A model generated the notes under the pieces. That model was not told where the DNA came from. It saw nothing but the letters and a program-made list of their open reading frames with translations, and did not search any database. A stretch of 64,000 bases of DNA, taken from assembly GCA_964430565.1 (NCBI GenBank), contig CAYSFD010000048.1, positions 186,001-250,000 on the forward strand. The letters are read 5' to 3'. This document shows positions 17,444-26,447 of this stretch, piece after piece (positions within the stretch are counted from its first letter, which is position 1; the number at the start of each line of letters is the position of its first letter). The DNA comes from VBDM01 sp964430565 (GTDB lineage Bacteria > Pseudomonadota > Gammaproteobacteria > Burkholderiales > SG8-39). Both the position numbers and the translations under genes were made by a program.

Positions 17444-18184
17444 TTATCGGGCGGTGAATCCGCCATCGACGCAGACAACCTGCCCGGTGATGAAGGAGGC
17501 TCGCTCGGAAAGCAGGAAACTGACTGCCTCGGCCACCTCGCCCGCCTCGCCGAAGCGCTGCATCGGAATCGATTCGATCAGCGCCTGGCGGCGCGCCGCG
17601 TCGGCGCGCGCGGACGCGGTCATGGGCGTGACAATCGGGCCGGGGCCGATCGCATTGACACGAATGGCGTGCGCAGCGAGTTCAAGTGCGAGCGAGCGGA
17701 CCAGGCCGTTCAGGCCCGCCTTGGAGGCCGCGTAAGCTGCGCCGCGCGGATGACCGACCAGTCCGATCTGGCTGCTGATCACGACCATCGCGCCCTTGCT
17801 GCCCGCCGCCAGCAGGTGCTGGGCGGAAGCGCGGCACAGCACGAAGGTCGACGTCAGGTTGAGTTCCATCGTGCGCAGCCACTCTTCGTCGCTGGTCTCG
17901 ACGCCGCTCTTGTGCACGAAAATTCCGGCGCAGCAGGCGATGCCGTCCAGCCCCCCGAGTTGCGCGCCGGCCCGCGCCGGGAGCGCCTGCGTGGCGTCGC
18001 GGTCACGAAGATCCTGGACCAGCACGGCGGCCCGCGGCAGCGCCTGCGCGAGCGCCGGGCGCTGCGATTCGTCGAGGATCACGCACGCGACACGCGCCCC
18101 TTCGCGCGTCAGCACGCGCGCGGTGGCCAGGCCGATACCGCTTCCCGCGCCCGTGACCAGGATCCGCCTGCCGGAAAGCTCCAT
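17444..18184 (-). CDS. Short-chain dehydrogenase/reductase 1
   Basis: Classical SDR of 246 residues. It has the NAD(P)-binding GAGSGIG near residue 12, the NAG equivalent CCAG, the catalytic Ser in VISSQIG and the YAASK motif, then NAIGPGPI. The end VCVDGG is typical. A strong RBS (AGGAGG) precedes ATG 18184; a GTG one codon earlier is also possible. It follows livF in the operon and probably oxidises a hydroxy intermediate of the imported compound. Substrate unknown. Confidence 0.88.
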   Translation of the reverse strand: MELSGRRILVTGAGSGIGLATARVLTREGARVACVILDESQRPALAQALPRAAVLVQDLRDRDATQALPARAGAQLGGLDGIACCAGIFVHKSGVETSDEEWLRTMELNLTSTFVLCRASAQHLLAAGSKGAMVVISSQIGLVGHPRGAAYAASKAGLNGLVRSLALELAAHAIRVNAIGPGPIVTPMTASARADAARRQALIESIPMQRFGEAGEVAEAVSFLLSERASFITGQVVCVDGGFTAR

Positions 18185-18192
18185 CACTCCTC

Positions 18193-18894
18193 CTAGAGAC
18201 CCAGATAGCGCGCCCGCAGGCCCGGATTGCCGGCCAGCTCGGCCGCCGGCCCCGACATGGCGACCACGCCATGTTCGATGATGTAACCGCGGTCCGCCGC
18301 CTCAAGCGACTGCACCGCGTTCTGCTCGATCAGCAGGATGGAGAGGCCTTCGCCGTTCAACTCGCCGATCAGCTCGAACATCTCGTCCACCAGAATCGGC
18401 GACAGCCCGAGCGTAGGCTCGTCGAGGATGAGCAGCCTCGGCTCGGACATCAGCCCCCGCCCGATGGCGAGCATCTGCTGCTCGCCGCCTGAAAGCGTTG
18501 CCGCCATCTGACCGATGCGCTCCTTGAGCCTGGGAAAGATTCGCGTCACGCGCTCGAGGTTGCGCGCGCGGTGCGCCTTGCCTCGCCGGTAGCTGCCCAG
18601 CTCCAGGTTCTCGCGCACCGACAGGTTGGGAAATACGCGACGCCCTTCTGGCACCTGGATCAGGCCCAGATCGACGATGCGCACCGGATTCGCGCCCGCA
18701 ATGTCTTCGCCGCAGAAGCGGATCGAGCCGCCGAACGGGGCGCAGATCCCGCTCAGGTTGTTGTTCAGCGTGGACTTGCCCACGCCGTTGCTGCCGAGCA
18801 CGGCAACCACCTCGCCTTCGGCGAGGTCGATGTCCACGCCGTGCAGCACCTCGACTTCCCCGTAGCCGGCGCGAAGGCCGCGGACTTCAAGCAT
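18193..18894 (-). CDS. livF: Branched-chain amino acid-type ABC transporter ATPase LivF
   Basis: Cytoplasmic ATPase of 233 residues. Walker A is GSNGVGKST, the signature is LSGGEQQ, Walker B is LLILDEP, and IPEGRR-like VPEGRRVFPNLSV is characteristic of LivF. The spacer NNNLSG after Walker A is slightly unusual. Overlaps livG by 8 bp. It is the last transporter gene before the catabolic genes, so uptake and breakdown are co-transcribed. HAAT-family transporters carry many small organic compounds besides amino acids. Confidence 0.92.
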   Translation of the reverse strand: MLEVRGLRAGYGEVEVLHGVDIDLAEGEVVAVLGSNGVGKSTLNNNLSGICAPFGGSIRFCGEDIAGANPVRIVDLGLIQVPEGRRVFPNLSVRENLELGSYRRGKAHRARNLERVTRIFPRLKERIGQMAATLSGGEQQMLAIGRGLMSEPRLLILDEPTLGLSPILVDEMFELIGELNGEGLSILLIEQNAVQSLEAADRGYIIEHGVVAMSGPAAELAGNPGLRARYLGL

Positions 18895-19618
18895 GCAAGA
18901 GCCTTTGCGCCGCGCCGCGGCCGAGGTAGGCCTCGATCACCACCGGGCTGGACACCAGCTCCCTTGGGGCGCCCTGCGCGATGATCTTCCCGTAGGACAG
19001 CACGTAGACGTTCTCGGCGAGGCTCATCACCGCCCGCATCACGTGCTCGATGAGGAATACCGTTACACCCGAGCTGCGGATCCCCCGAATCACCGGAATG
19101 AGCTCGTCGATCTCCGCGGGATTCAGCCCGGCCATCACCTCGTCGAGGAGCAGCAGCTTCGGCTGCGTCGCCAACGCGCGCGCCAGCTCCAGGCGCTTGC
19201 GCCCGGCGACGGTCAAGCCGGACGCGGTGCGCTCGAGCAACTCCGACATGCCGACCTGCCGCGCGACCGCCTCTGCCTGCGCGGACGCCAGTGCGCGATA
19301 GGGCGTGTGCAGGTAGGCGCCCACCATGATGTTCTCGCGCACACTCAACTGCGCGAAAGGCTGCGTCACCTGGAACGTGCGCACCATGCCGCGGCGGCAA
19401 ATGAGGTGCGGCGGCCGGCCGGTGATGTCCTCGCCGCCGAAGCGAACGCTCCCCTCGTCGGGGACCAGGAACCCGGTGAGCGCCGCGAACAGCGTGGTCT
19501 TGCCCGCCCCGTTCGGACCGATCAGGCCGGTAATGGTTCCTTCGGCCACATCGAGGCTCGCGCCGTCGACCGCGCGCAGGCCGCCGAAGATCTTCGACAG
19601 TCCGCGCACTTCAAGCAC
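18887..19618 (-). CDS. livG: Branched-chain amino acid-type ABC transporter ATPase LivG
   Basis: ATPase of 243 residues. Walker A is GPNGAGKTT and Walker B is LLLLDEV, with IEHVM as the switch histidine. The ABC signature is degenerate (LTVAGRKRLELARALA in place of LSGGQ), which is common in LivG and compensated by LivF in the heterodimer. Start is GTG 19618, overlapping the end of livM by 8 bp. Confidence 0.92.
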   Translation of the reverse strand: MLEVRGLSKIFGGLRAVDGASLDVAEGTITGLIGPNGAGKTTLFAALTGFLVPDEGSVRFGGEDITGRPPHLICRRGMVRTFQVTQPFAQLSVRENIMVGAYLHTPYRALASAQAEAVARQVGMSELLERTASGLTVAGRKRLELARALATQPKLLLLDEVMAGLNPAEIDELIPVIRGIRSSGVTVFLIEHVMRAVMSLAENVYVLSYGKIIAQGAPRELVSSPVVIEAYLGRGAAQRLLHA

Positions 19619-20558
19619 GGGCTTTGCGTCTCCAGCGCAGCTTGAACAGCTCGACCAGCCCGTTGGGCAGGAAGCCGATGATCAGGATGAGCAGGCTGCC
19701 GTAGATGATGAGCGACAGGCCCTGCGCCTCGGTGACGGCGCGCGTGACCTCGCCGACCAGCGTCAGCAATAACGAGCCGATCAGCGGCCCGTAAACGGTC
19801 CCGGTTCCGCCGATCATGGCGACCAGCAGCATCTCGGCCGACTTGTCCAGGCCGAATACGACCGTCGGATCGATGTAAAGGTAGTACTGCGCGTAGAAGC
19901 TGCCGCCCATGGCGCACAAGGCGCCCGAGAGCGCCATCACTTTCACCTTCTCGCGGAAGGCGTCGATGCCCAGCGCGCGCGCGGCGTCCTCGTTCTCGCG
20001 GATCGCTGCGAGTTGCGCGCCGAAGCGCGAGCGCTTCAACCAGATCGCGATACCGATGGACAGCACGGTCAGCGCGAGGATGGTGTAGTAGAAACCGATG
20101 CGCTCGTGAAACTGGAAGTTGGCCGCGCCGGGCCTCAGCGGTATGAGCAGGCCCAGCCCGCCCCCGGTGAACTCCACCGCGTTGGTGAGAATCCGGAACA
20201 CCTCGGCGAACGCCAGCGTGATCAGCGCGAAGTACGAACCCCTGAGGCCGAAGCGGAACGAAAGCGCCGCGATGAGCGCGCCGACCGCGGCGCCCGCGCC
20301 GGCGGAGGCGGCGAGGCCGGGCCAGGGATTCCAGCCGAACTTGAGCTGCAGAATCGTCGAGCAGTAGGCGCCCGTGCCGAAGAACACCGCGTGACCGAAG
20401 GAGAGCTGCCCGGCGTAGCCGCCGGCGATGTTCCAGGCCTGCCCGATGAGCGCGTAGAACAGCACCAGAACGCCGAAGTTGATGGCGAAGTTGCTGCGGA
20501 AGATGAACGGGTAGGCCAGCGCGACGGCGAGCAGCGCCAGCGGAATCTTCAAGTTCAT
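19611..20558 (-). CDS. livM: Branched-chain amino acid-type ABC transporter permease LivM
   Basis: Inner-membrane permease of 315 residues with about nine hydrophobic segments. The GYAGQLSFGHAVFFGTGAY segment and the EAA-like coupling region (ARALGIDAFREKVKVMAL) are LivM hallmarks. The ATG overlaps the livH stop (ATGA). Partner of LivH in the island transporter. Confidence 0.92.
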   Translation of the reverse strand: MNLKIPLALLAVALAYPFIFRSNFAINFGVLVLFYALIGQAWNIAGGYAGQLSFGHAVFFGTGAYCSTILQLKFGWNPWPGLAASAGAGAAVGALIAALSFRFGLRGSYFALITLAFAEVFRILTNAVEFTGGGLGLLIPLRPGAANFQFHERIGFYYTILALTVLSIGIAIWLKRSRFGAQLAAIRENEDAARALGIDAFREKVKVMALSGALCAMGGSFYAQYYLYIDPTVVFGLDKSAEMLLVAMIGGTGTVYGPLIGSLLLTLVGEVTRAVTEAQGLSLIIYGSLLILIIGFLPNGLVELFKLRWRRKARA

Positions 20559-21418
20559 CTATCAAAAATTCCAGTCGGGCGAAACAGAAGAATCAGAATG
20601 AAGATGAGGGAGATGCCGATCTGGCCGAGCGCCTCGCCCAGGAACAGGCCGCTCAGCGACTCGGTGAGGCCTATGACCAGCGCGCCGACCAGCGCGCCGA
20701 CGAAGCTCCCCATGCCGCCGAGCACCACGATGGTAAAGGCGACGATCACGAACAGGTTGCCGACCGAAGGCGAAACGTAGAACGAGGGAATCAGCAGGCA
20801 GGCGGCGGCGCCCAGGCAGGCGATCCCGATCCCATAGGAGACGGCAAAGATCTTCTCCACGTCGATGCCGACGAGGCGCGCCCCTTGACGCTCCTTCGCC
20901 ACCGCGCGGATCGCACGGCCGGTATCGGTGCGCGCGATGAACCAGGCCAGCGCCGCGCACAGCACGAGCGACGCCACGAACGACACCAGCTTGGGAAGCG
21001 GCACCAGCGCCGGACCGACCTCGATCATCCGGTCGGAATAGGACACGGTGATGGTCCGCGAATCGCCCTTGAAGAAGAACAGCGCCACGTTCTCCAGCAC
21101 GATCGACAGGCCGAGCGTGATGAGGAGGATGTTCTCGTCCTTGCCGTGGCTGAAGCGGCCGATCAGCGCGCGATACAGGACATACCCGCCGGCGAACATC
21201 ACCGCCGCCATCAGCGGAATCGCCGCATAGGGATCGATCTTCGCCTTCATCAGCAGGAAATAGGCGCCATACATCGCCAGCATCAGCATGCTGCCGTGCG
21301 CGAAATTGATGATATGCAGGACGCCGTAGATCAGCGTCAGGCCGACCGCTACCAGGGCGTAGCTGCCGCCCAGCAGCAGACCGTTGATGACGGCGGCGCC
21401 TAGGATTGTCGCGTCCAG
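20555..21418 (-). CDS. livH: Branched-chain amino acid-type ABC transporter permease LivH, probable CTG start
   Basis: Permease of about 287 residues. The conserved LivH opening (INGLLLGGSYALVAVGLTL, then NFAHGSMLMLAMYGAY) is fully in frame but lies upstream of the first ATG (21289). No ATG, GTG or TTG precedes it in frame after the livK stop. The best start is CTG at 21418, giving LDATILGAAV, where homologues have Met-Asp or similar. A GGGG stretch lies upstream at a usable distance. A lost ATG or a sequencing error are alternatives. An ATG start at 21289 would remove about 43 conserved residues. Confidence 0.82.
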   Translation of the reverse strand: MDATILGAAVINGLLLGGSYALVAVGLTLIYGVLHIINFAHGSMLMLAMYGAYFLLMKAKIDPYAAIPLMAAVMFAGGYVLYRALIGRFSHGKDENILLITLGLSIVLENVALFFFKGDSRTITVSYSDRMIEVGPALVPLPKLVSFVASLVLCAALAWFIARTDTGRAIRAVAKERQGARLVGIDVEKIFAVSYGIGIACLGAAACLLIPSFYVSPSVGNLFVIVAFTIVVLGGMGSFVGALVGALVIGLTESLSGLFLGEALGQIGISLIFILILLFRPTGIFDR

Positions 21419-21449
21419 GGCGGCCGCCCCTGCGTCGCGCTGCGGCGAC

Positions 21450-22673
21450 TTAGGTGAACTTCGGCTTGGGGAAAACCGGTTTGGCCGAAGCGAATTTCGA
21501 GGGCCAGATCACCTCGATATCCGTCCTGCTGGCCTGCTGGATCGACGCTTTGCCGCCGGTGTTCTGGCCGTTGACCATCTTCGTCGGGCCATAGGGCATG
21601 AAATGGTCCGACCACGCAGAAGCCGCGAGCGCGGCATTGACTTTTTCCTTGTCGGCGGAACCCGCGCGCTCGATCCCGTCGGCCAGGAATTTGACCGCAT
21701 TGTAAGAAAGGTAGACCTCGAAAGTGAACAGGGATCCCTTCGCCTCGACCTGCTTTTTCTTCGCCTGCGCCTTGGGATTGGTCGGGTCGAACCAGTGGTT
21801 GGTATCGATCATGTTCTGCGCGACGTCGGGCAGTTCCTGCACGAACTTGTAATTGAAACCGCCGCCCAGCACCGAGAACATGCCCACCAGGTCCACCTTC
21901 TGCTGGTGCAGGGTGCGCGCCAGCAGCACGTACTCGTTCTGGTAATTGCTCATGACGAGCAGATCGGGCTTCAGTCCGCGGATGCGCAGCGCCAGGTTCG
22001 CGAAATCGCGCGTCGGATTGGCGTGCTTCATCACCTCCCTCACCTCGACGCCGATCGAGGGCAGCTTGGCTGCGAGAAGCTTCGCGGTACCGGTGCCGAA
22101 CTCGGATTCTTCATGCACCAGCACGGCCGACTTGGCCGGATTGCCTGCCGCCTTGTTGATCTCGCCCAGGCCGAGGATGGCGTCGTCGACGCAGGCGTTG
22201 AAGCCGGGCTTGAGGCGGAACACGTTCTTCAGCCCGCGGTTGACGATGTTGTCGGAGGCACCCACGTCGATGACGAACGGCGTGTTGTACTTGGCCGCCG
22301 CCTGCGTCGCCGGCAGCGCGACCGCGCTGGAGAAGCAACCGATATAAGCCGACACGCCCGCCTCCTGCATCTGCTCGACCACGCTGACGCCGACCTCGGG
22401 CTTGGCCTGGTTGTCGCCGAGCAGCGCTTCGAATTTGGCCCCGCCCATCGACTTGATGCCGCCGGCGGCGTTGATCTCGTCGATCGCCATCATCGCGCCC
22501 ATGCGGGATTGGCCGCCGCTGTAGGCGAGGAAGCCGGTGATCGGATGCACCAGACCGACCTTGATCGGCCGCGCCTGGGCACGCAGCAGCGTGGGCACGC
22601 CGAAGGCAACCGATGCGGCGGCGGTGGCGCCAATGAACTTGCGGCGGGTGAATCTGGATTTGCGGTTGACCAT
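21450..22673 (-). CDS. livK: ABC transporter substrate-binding protein, LivK-like, Tat signal
   Basis: Periplasmic binding protein of 407 residues of the Leu/Ile/Val-binding family. It has a twin-arginine-type signal (TRRKFIGATAAASVAFG). The mature part begins near RPIKVGLVHPITGFLAYSG, a family landmark. RBS GGGGAGAA precedes ATG 22673. First gene of the island transporter set; the ligand cannot be read from sequence, but linkage to amidohydrolases and DUF1446 suggests a small organic acid or amide. Confidence 0.9.
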   Translation of the reverse strand: MVNRKSRFTRRKFIGATAAASVAFGVPTLLRAQARPIKVGLVHPITGFLAYSGGQSRMGAMMAIDEINAAGGIKSMGGAKFEALLGDNQAKPEVGVSVVEQMQEAGVSAYIGCFSSAVALPATQAAAKYNTPFVIDVGASDNIVNRGLKNVFRLKPGFNACVDDAILGLGEINKAAGNPAKSAVLVHEESEFGTGTAKLLAAKLPSIGVEVREVMKHANPTRDFANLALRIRGLKPDLLVMSNYQNEYVLLARTLHQQKVDLVGMFSVLGGGFNYKFVQELPDVAQNMIDTNHWFDPTNPKAQAKKKQVEAKGSLFTFEVYLSYNAVKFLADGIERAGSADKEKVNAALAASAWSDHFMPYGPTKMVNGQNTGGKASIQQASRTDIEVIWPSKFASAKPVFPKPKFT

Positions 22674-22713
22674 GAACTTCTCCCCTGTTGATCCGGTAAG
22701 GTCTTGCACGAGT

Positions 22714-23008
22714 CTATGCTACAGCCATTTCAGATGAAAGCCTCAAGTTTTGACGAACGCGGCGTTCTGCAATGTCGACATGCGGGAGCTGGCCCAGCCG
22801 ATGGCTGTCCGGTAACACGTGCATGCAGCCGGCCTCAACCGAAGCATCGGACAGCGCCACCCAGGCCGTGACGTGCTCGGCCGGATCGAGGAAGAAATAA
22901 GTTGAATCCTGATGCCACAGGACGTAGGCCGGCGAGCGTCAAGACGGTCGTCGCCGTCGAGTAGCCCTGCGTTCGATAGGACTCGACTTGGCCGGGGGTC
23001 AGTTTCAT
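22714..23008 (-). pseudogene. Phytanoyl-CoA dioxygenase (PhyH) family remnant
   Basis: This stretch between livK and the quinone oxidoreductase has no intact gene but holds two pieces of a PhyH-type Fe(II)/2-oxoglutarate oxygenase. The N-terminus reads MKLTPGQVESYRTQGY. In another frame further on it reads VLWHQDSTYFFLDPAEHVT and continues to GCMHVLPDSHRLGQLPH, which contains the HxD iron-binding motif. A region of roughly 80-100 residues between them is deleted with a frame change. Intact homologues are about 260-290 residues. The operon probably once included this oxygenase. Confidence 0.8.
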
Positions 23009-23021
23009 GCGTTGCAAACGC

Positions 23022-24008
23022 TCAGGGAATCAGGACGAGCGCGCCGGTTGTCTTCCGGCTCTCGAGCAGGCGATGCGCTTGCGCGGCTTGCGCAAGCGGC
23101 AAGGTCCGCGGCGGGCGAGGGCGCAGCAGGCCGCGCCCGAGCGCGTCGAACAGGTCGTGCGCTGAAGCCTCGAGTTCATCAGTGGTCGCCGTGTAGTCGC
23201 CGAAGCGCACCCAGGTGAGCCACAGGCTGCCGCGGTCGCGCAGCAGGTTCACCGAAAACGGCGGCACCAGACCCGAGGAATTGCCGAAGCACACCAGGCG
23301 GCCGCGATTGCCGAGGCAGGCGACCGAGCCCTCCCAGGTGGCGAGCCCCACCGGGTCGTAGACCACAGGCACGCCGGCGCCGCCGGTCAGCTCGCGTACC
23401 CGCGCGGGCCAGTCGTCGCGGCCATGCACGAACACCGCCTCATAGCCATTTTCGAGAGCGGTCCCGACCTTGTCCGCCGAGCCCACGATGCCGATCACGC
23501 GGGCGCCGAGGGCGCGCAGCCACTGACCGGCGAGCGTGCCGACCCCTCCCGCAGCAGAATGGAAAACGACCCACGTCCCTGGCTCGACCCGAAACACGCT
23601 GCGGGTCAGCACGTGGACCGTCAGCCCCTTGAGGAATGTCGCCGCCACTACCTCGTCGGCGAGTCCCTCGGGAACCGGCACGCAGCGCGCCGCCGGAAAA
23701 TTCCGCGCATCACAATAGGCACCGAGCGGGCGCGACGCGTAGGCAACGCGGTCCCCAGGGCGAAATCGCTCGGCTCCGGGACCGAGTGCCTCGACCACGC
23801 CGACCGCCTCCATGCCGAGCACGAGCGGCTTGGGAACATCGTGAAGGTCGCGGTAGTCGCCGCGACGCCCATGCACGTCGGTGAAGTTGACACCGATGGC
23901 GGCATGGCGGATGCGAATTTCGCCCGGGCCGGGCGCGACGTCCGGAATGGTGCGCGTCTCGAGCACTTCCGGGCCGCCGAAGCGGCTCAAAGCCATTACG
24001 CGGCTCAC
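23022..24008 (-). CDS. Zinc-independent NADPH:quinone oxidoreductase (MDR family)
   Basis: Medium-chain dehydrogenase/reductase of 328 residues, QOR subfamily. The N-terminal GroES-like domain has GVNFTDVHGRRG, and there are no catalytic or structural zinc cysteine clusters. The nucleotide-binding motif is HSAAGGVGTLAGQWLRALGA. The GTG at 24008 overlaps the flavoprotein stop (GTGA). It probably reduces a quinone or enone intermediate, or supplies electrons; substrate unknown. Confidence 0.88.
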   Translation of the reverse strand: MSRVMALSRFGGPEVLETRTIPDVAPGPGEIRIRHAAIGVNFTDVHGRRGDYRDLHDVPKPLVLGMEAVGVVEALGPGAERFRPGDRVAYASRPLGAYCDARNFPAARCVPVPEGLADEVVAATFLKGLTVHVLTRSVFRVEPGTWVVFHSAAGGVGTLAGQWLRALGARVIGIVGSADKVGTALENGYEAVFVHGRDDWPARVRELTGGAGVPVVYDPVGLATWEGSVACLGNRGRLVCFGNSSGLVPPFSVNLLRDRGSLWLTWVRFGDYTATTDELEASAHDLFDALGRGLLRPRPPRTLPLAQAAQAHRLLESRKTTGALVLIP

Positions 24009-25408
24009 CTAATTCCTTTCGAAACGAGCCGTCCCGCACTCGCGCCGGCGATGCGTCCGAGGGTGGTCGCGGTGAGCAGCCCGCCCCCGGAGAAATAGCC
24101 CCAGTTGGACGGCCCCGAAAGGCCGCGTGCGGCGCCCCCTCCTGCGAACAGATTCGGCAGCGGCGCGCGGTCGGGGCGCAGCACGCGGGCAGAGGTGTCG
24201 ACCACCAGTCCGCCCTGCGTGTGGAACAGCGCGCCGGTGACCTTGACGGCGCAGAACGGAGCCTGCAACGGCTGCGTGCCGCGAAAGCTGCGAGCCCAGC
24301 GATCTTCGCCTTTCCCTTCTCTTAGACGATTCACTTCGGTGTCGGTGCGCTCCAGAGCGTCCGCCGGGATCCCGAGCATCACGGCCAGCTCGCGCAGGCT
24401 CGCGGCCTTGCGAATGCCGCCGAGCGAGCGTATCGCCTCGTAGTCGGCGAAGCCGAGAATCGGTCGTTCGCGCGCCTCATCGAAGATGTCCCAGGCCACC
24501 CCGCCGGGCTGCGCGATCACCTCGACCGCCTGCTCGGAGTAGCCGCGCACTTCGTTCGAGAAACGCAGGCCGAGCGAATTGACCTGATAGCCGCCATTCA
24601 TCAGCACGCCCCAGTTTAGAGGGTTGCCATAAGGAACCGCGACGGCGCCGTGGCCCTGATAGCTTCCCAGGTCCGCGACCGCCGCGCCCAGCTCGCGGCC
24701 CCATTTCACGGCGTCGCCCTTGTTGCCTACGTGCCCGGAGAATTCGGCGTCGGCGATCTCCGGGATTTCGCGGCGCAGCATCTCCTTGTCGCCCCCGAAG
24801 CCGCAGCAACCGAGCACCAGAGCTTCGCAGCCGATCGTCTCCCGGGTGCCGTCCGGACGCGCGAAGCGCACGGCGACTACGCGTCCGTCGCTTTGCGCAT
24901 AGAGATCGGCTGCGGTAGCACTGGTCACGATGTCGATGCCCTGCCGCCCCGCGGCGGCAAGCAGCGCGCTCTCGAGCTCCTCGCCGGTGCGGTGCGGCGT
25001 GCCGTGCATGCGCAGCACCGAGTGCCCCGGGTAGAGGAAACCCTCGACCAGCTTGAACGCCACCCCGTGGCGGTCGGCGAGCCATTCGATCGTCGGGCCG
25101 GAGGCGGCGGCGACGGCGTCGACCATCGCCCGGTCGGTCTCGCCTTTCGCCTTGCGCCAAATGTCGCCGGCGAGCAACTCCGGCGTGTCCACGATGCCGA
25201 GCGCCTTCTGGAAACGCGTGCCCGCGGCGGGAATGAGGCCGGTCGAAAGCGCGGTGCTGCCGGTCGGCTTCGCGTCTCGCTCGAGCACCAGCACCTCCGC
25301 ACCACTTTCCTTCGCTGCCAATGCGGCGGTCAGGCCGCAGGCCCCCGCCCCGATTACGACGACAGGGACGGAATATTCGAACTTCGCCTGTTCCGCCGGA
25401 AGAATCAA
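24005..25408 (-). CDS. FAD-dependent oxidoreductase, fumarate reductase/3-ketosteroid dehydrogenase-like
   Basis: Flavoprotein of 467 residues. The FAD-binding motif is VVVIGAGACGLTAALAAKESGA with the acidic end of strand 2 (LVLERD). GSTALSTGLIPAAGT and the C-terminal GLSGPSNWGYFSGGGLLTATTLGRIAG are typical of the FAD_binding_2 family (fumarate reductase flavoproteins, KSTD, urocanate reductase-like). The start is TTG at 25408, overlapping the NIPSNAP stop. Expected to dehydrogenate or reduce a C-C bond next to a carbonyl. Confidence 0.87.
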   Translation of the reverse strand: MILPAEQAKFEYSVPVVVIGAGACGLTAALAAKESGAEVLVLERDAKPTGSTALSTGLIPAAGTRFQKALGIVDTPELLAGDIWRKAKGETDRAMVDAVAAASGPTIEWLADRHGVAFKLVEGFLYPGHSVLRMHGTPHRTGEELESALLAAAGRQGIDIVTSATAADLYAQSDGRVVAVRFARPDGTRETIGCEALVLGCCGFGGDKEMLRREIPEIADAEFSGHVGNKGDAVKWGRELGAAVADLGSYQGHGAVAVPYGNPLNWGVLMNGGYQVNSLGLRFSNEVRGYSEQAVEVIAQPGGVAWDIFDEARERPILGFADYEAIRSLGGIRKAASLRELAVMLGIPADALERTDTEVNRLREGKGEDRWARSFRGTQPLQAPFCAVKVTGALFHTQGGLVVDTSARVLRPDRAPLPNLFAGGGAARGLSGPSNWGYFSGGGLLTATTLGRIAGASAGRLVSKGIR

Positions 25409-25734
25409 ACCTGGACGCCTTCGATGCGGGGATTACAAGTTGCTGCAACCAGCAGGCGGACTTCCTGCTTTTCGATCAGCTCGCGGGCCTTCTTCAGATA
25501 AGCGGCAAACGCCGAGTCCTTGTAGAGCGCGGCCCTGCGCCGCTCCCGCTCGCCGGCGTCCCTGAATCCGAACATCATCACGATCTGGTTGACGTCCCCG
25601 ATCTCGGTCCGGTAAAGGCCCATGAAATTGCCGAGGATGCGCTGTTGCGGCTCGAGCCCCTCGCTCTGGAACATTTCCAGGAAAGCGTTTACCGCGCCGA
25701 TCTTCAACGTGTACTGGCGAAAATCCACGACCAT
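25405..25734 (-). CDS. NIPSNAP family protein
   Basis: Small protein of 109 residues with the ferredoxin-like NIPSNAP fold. Landmarks are VVDFRQYTLK at the start and the MGLYRTEIGDVNQIVMMFGF segment. Role unknown; such proteins are often found in catabolic operons. I chose the ATG at 25734. It is the first gene of the long minus-strand operon and is divergent from an N-carbamoylsarcosine-amidase-like gene only 41 bp away, so the promoters must overlap. Confidence 0.83.
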   Translation of the reverse strand: MVVDFRQYTLKIGAVNAFLEMFQSEGLEPQQRILGNFMGLYRTEIGDVNQIVMMFGFRDAGERERRRAALYKDSAFAAYLKKARELIEKQEVRLLVAATCNPRIEGVQV

Positions 25735-25775
25735 GGCCGCCTCCGTCGAAAAGCGCATGATAGTCTACGCGGATC

Positions 25776-26447
25776 ATGGAACTGTCCGACAAGTCCGCGC
25801 GCCGACTGTTCCAGGAGATCAAGGCCAGTCCGACGCGCAAGCGCTTCGGCTTCGGCTCGAGGCCGGCGCTGATCAACATCGACCTGCAGAAGGCCTACAC
25901 CTGCGTCGGCGAATTCGTCACCGCCTACGAAACGGACCCGAAACAGCTCGACTACGTGAACCAGCTCGCGCGCCTGTTCCGCGAGAAGCGCTGCCCGGTG
26001 GTCTGGACCCACGTAGCCTACATGGACTCCGGGGAGGACTGCGGCGTATGGGGCACCCGCACCGATACCCCGGATTCTCTGCAGAACATCAAGGTCGGCT
26101 CGCGCCGCTCGGAGTTCGACGACCGGCTGGAGGTCGACCGCAAGCGCGACATCATCATCAACAAGCGCATGGCTTCGGCCTTCCAGGAGACCAACCTCGG
26201 TTCGCTGTTCAGCTTTCACAAGGTGGACACGGTGGTGGTCACCGGCGGCTCGACCTCGGGCTGCGTGCGCGCCACCGTGGTGGACAGCCTGTCGCGCAGC
26301 TACCGCACCATCGTCCCCGAGGAATGCGTGGCCGACAAGCACGAGAGCCCGCACTTCGCCAACCTCTACGACATGGCGCTGAAGTACGCCGATGTCGTGC
26401 CGGTGGCCGAAGTGCTCGAATTCATGAAGAAGTATTCGGTAAAGTGA
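25776..26447 (+). CDS. Isochorismatase-type hydrolase 2, N-carbamoylsarcosine amidase-like
   Basis: Protein of 223 residues. Catalytic triad D36 (INIDLQ), K130 (IINKRMASAF) and C163 (GGSTSGCVRATVVD). The C-terminal part (IVPEECVADKHESPHFANL, then YDMALKYADV) matches the N-carbamoylsarcosine amidase subgroup, which removes a carbamoyl group giving CO2 and ammonia. It overlaps deacetylase-fold gene 3 as GTGA and leads the plus-strand operon. With the PuuE-like proteins this suggests ring opening followed by decarbamoylation, which is inferred. Confidence 0.87.
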   Translation: MELSDKSARRLFQEIKASPTRKRFGFGSRPALINIDLQKAYTCVGEFVTAYETDPKQLDYVNQLARLFREKRCPVVWTHVAYMDSGEDCGVWGTRTDTPDSLQNIKVGSRRSEFDDRLEVDRKRDIIINKRMASAFQETNLGSLFSFHKVDTVVVTGGSTSGCVRATVVDSLSRSYRTIVPEECVADKHESPHFANLYDMALKYADVVPVAEVLEFMKKYSVK

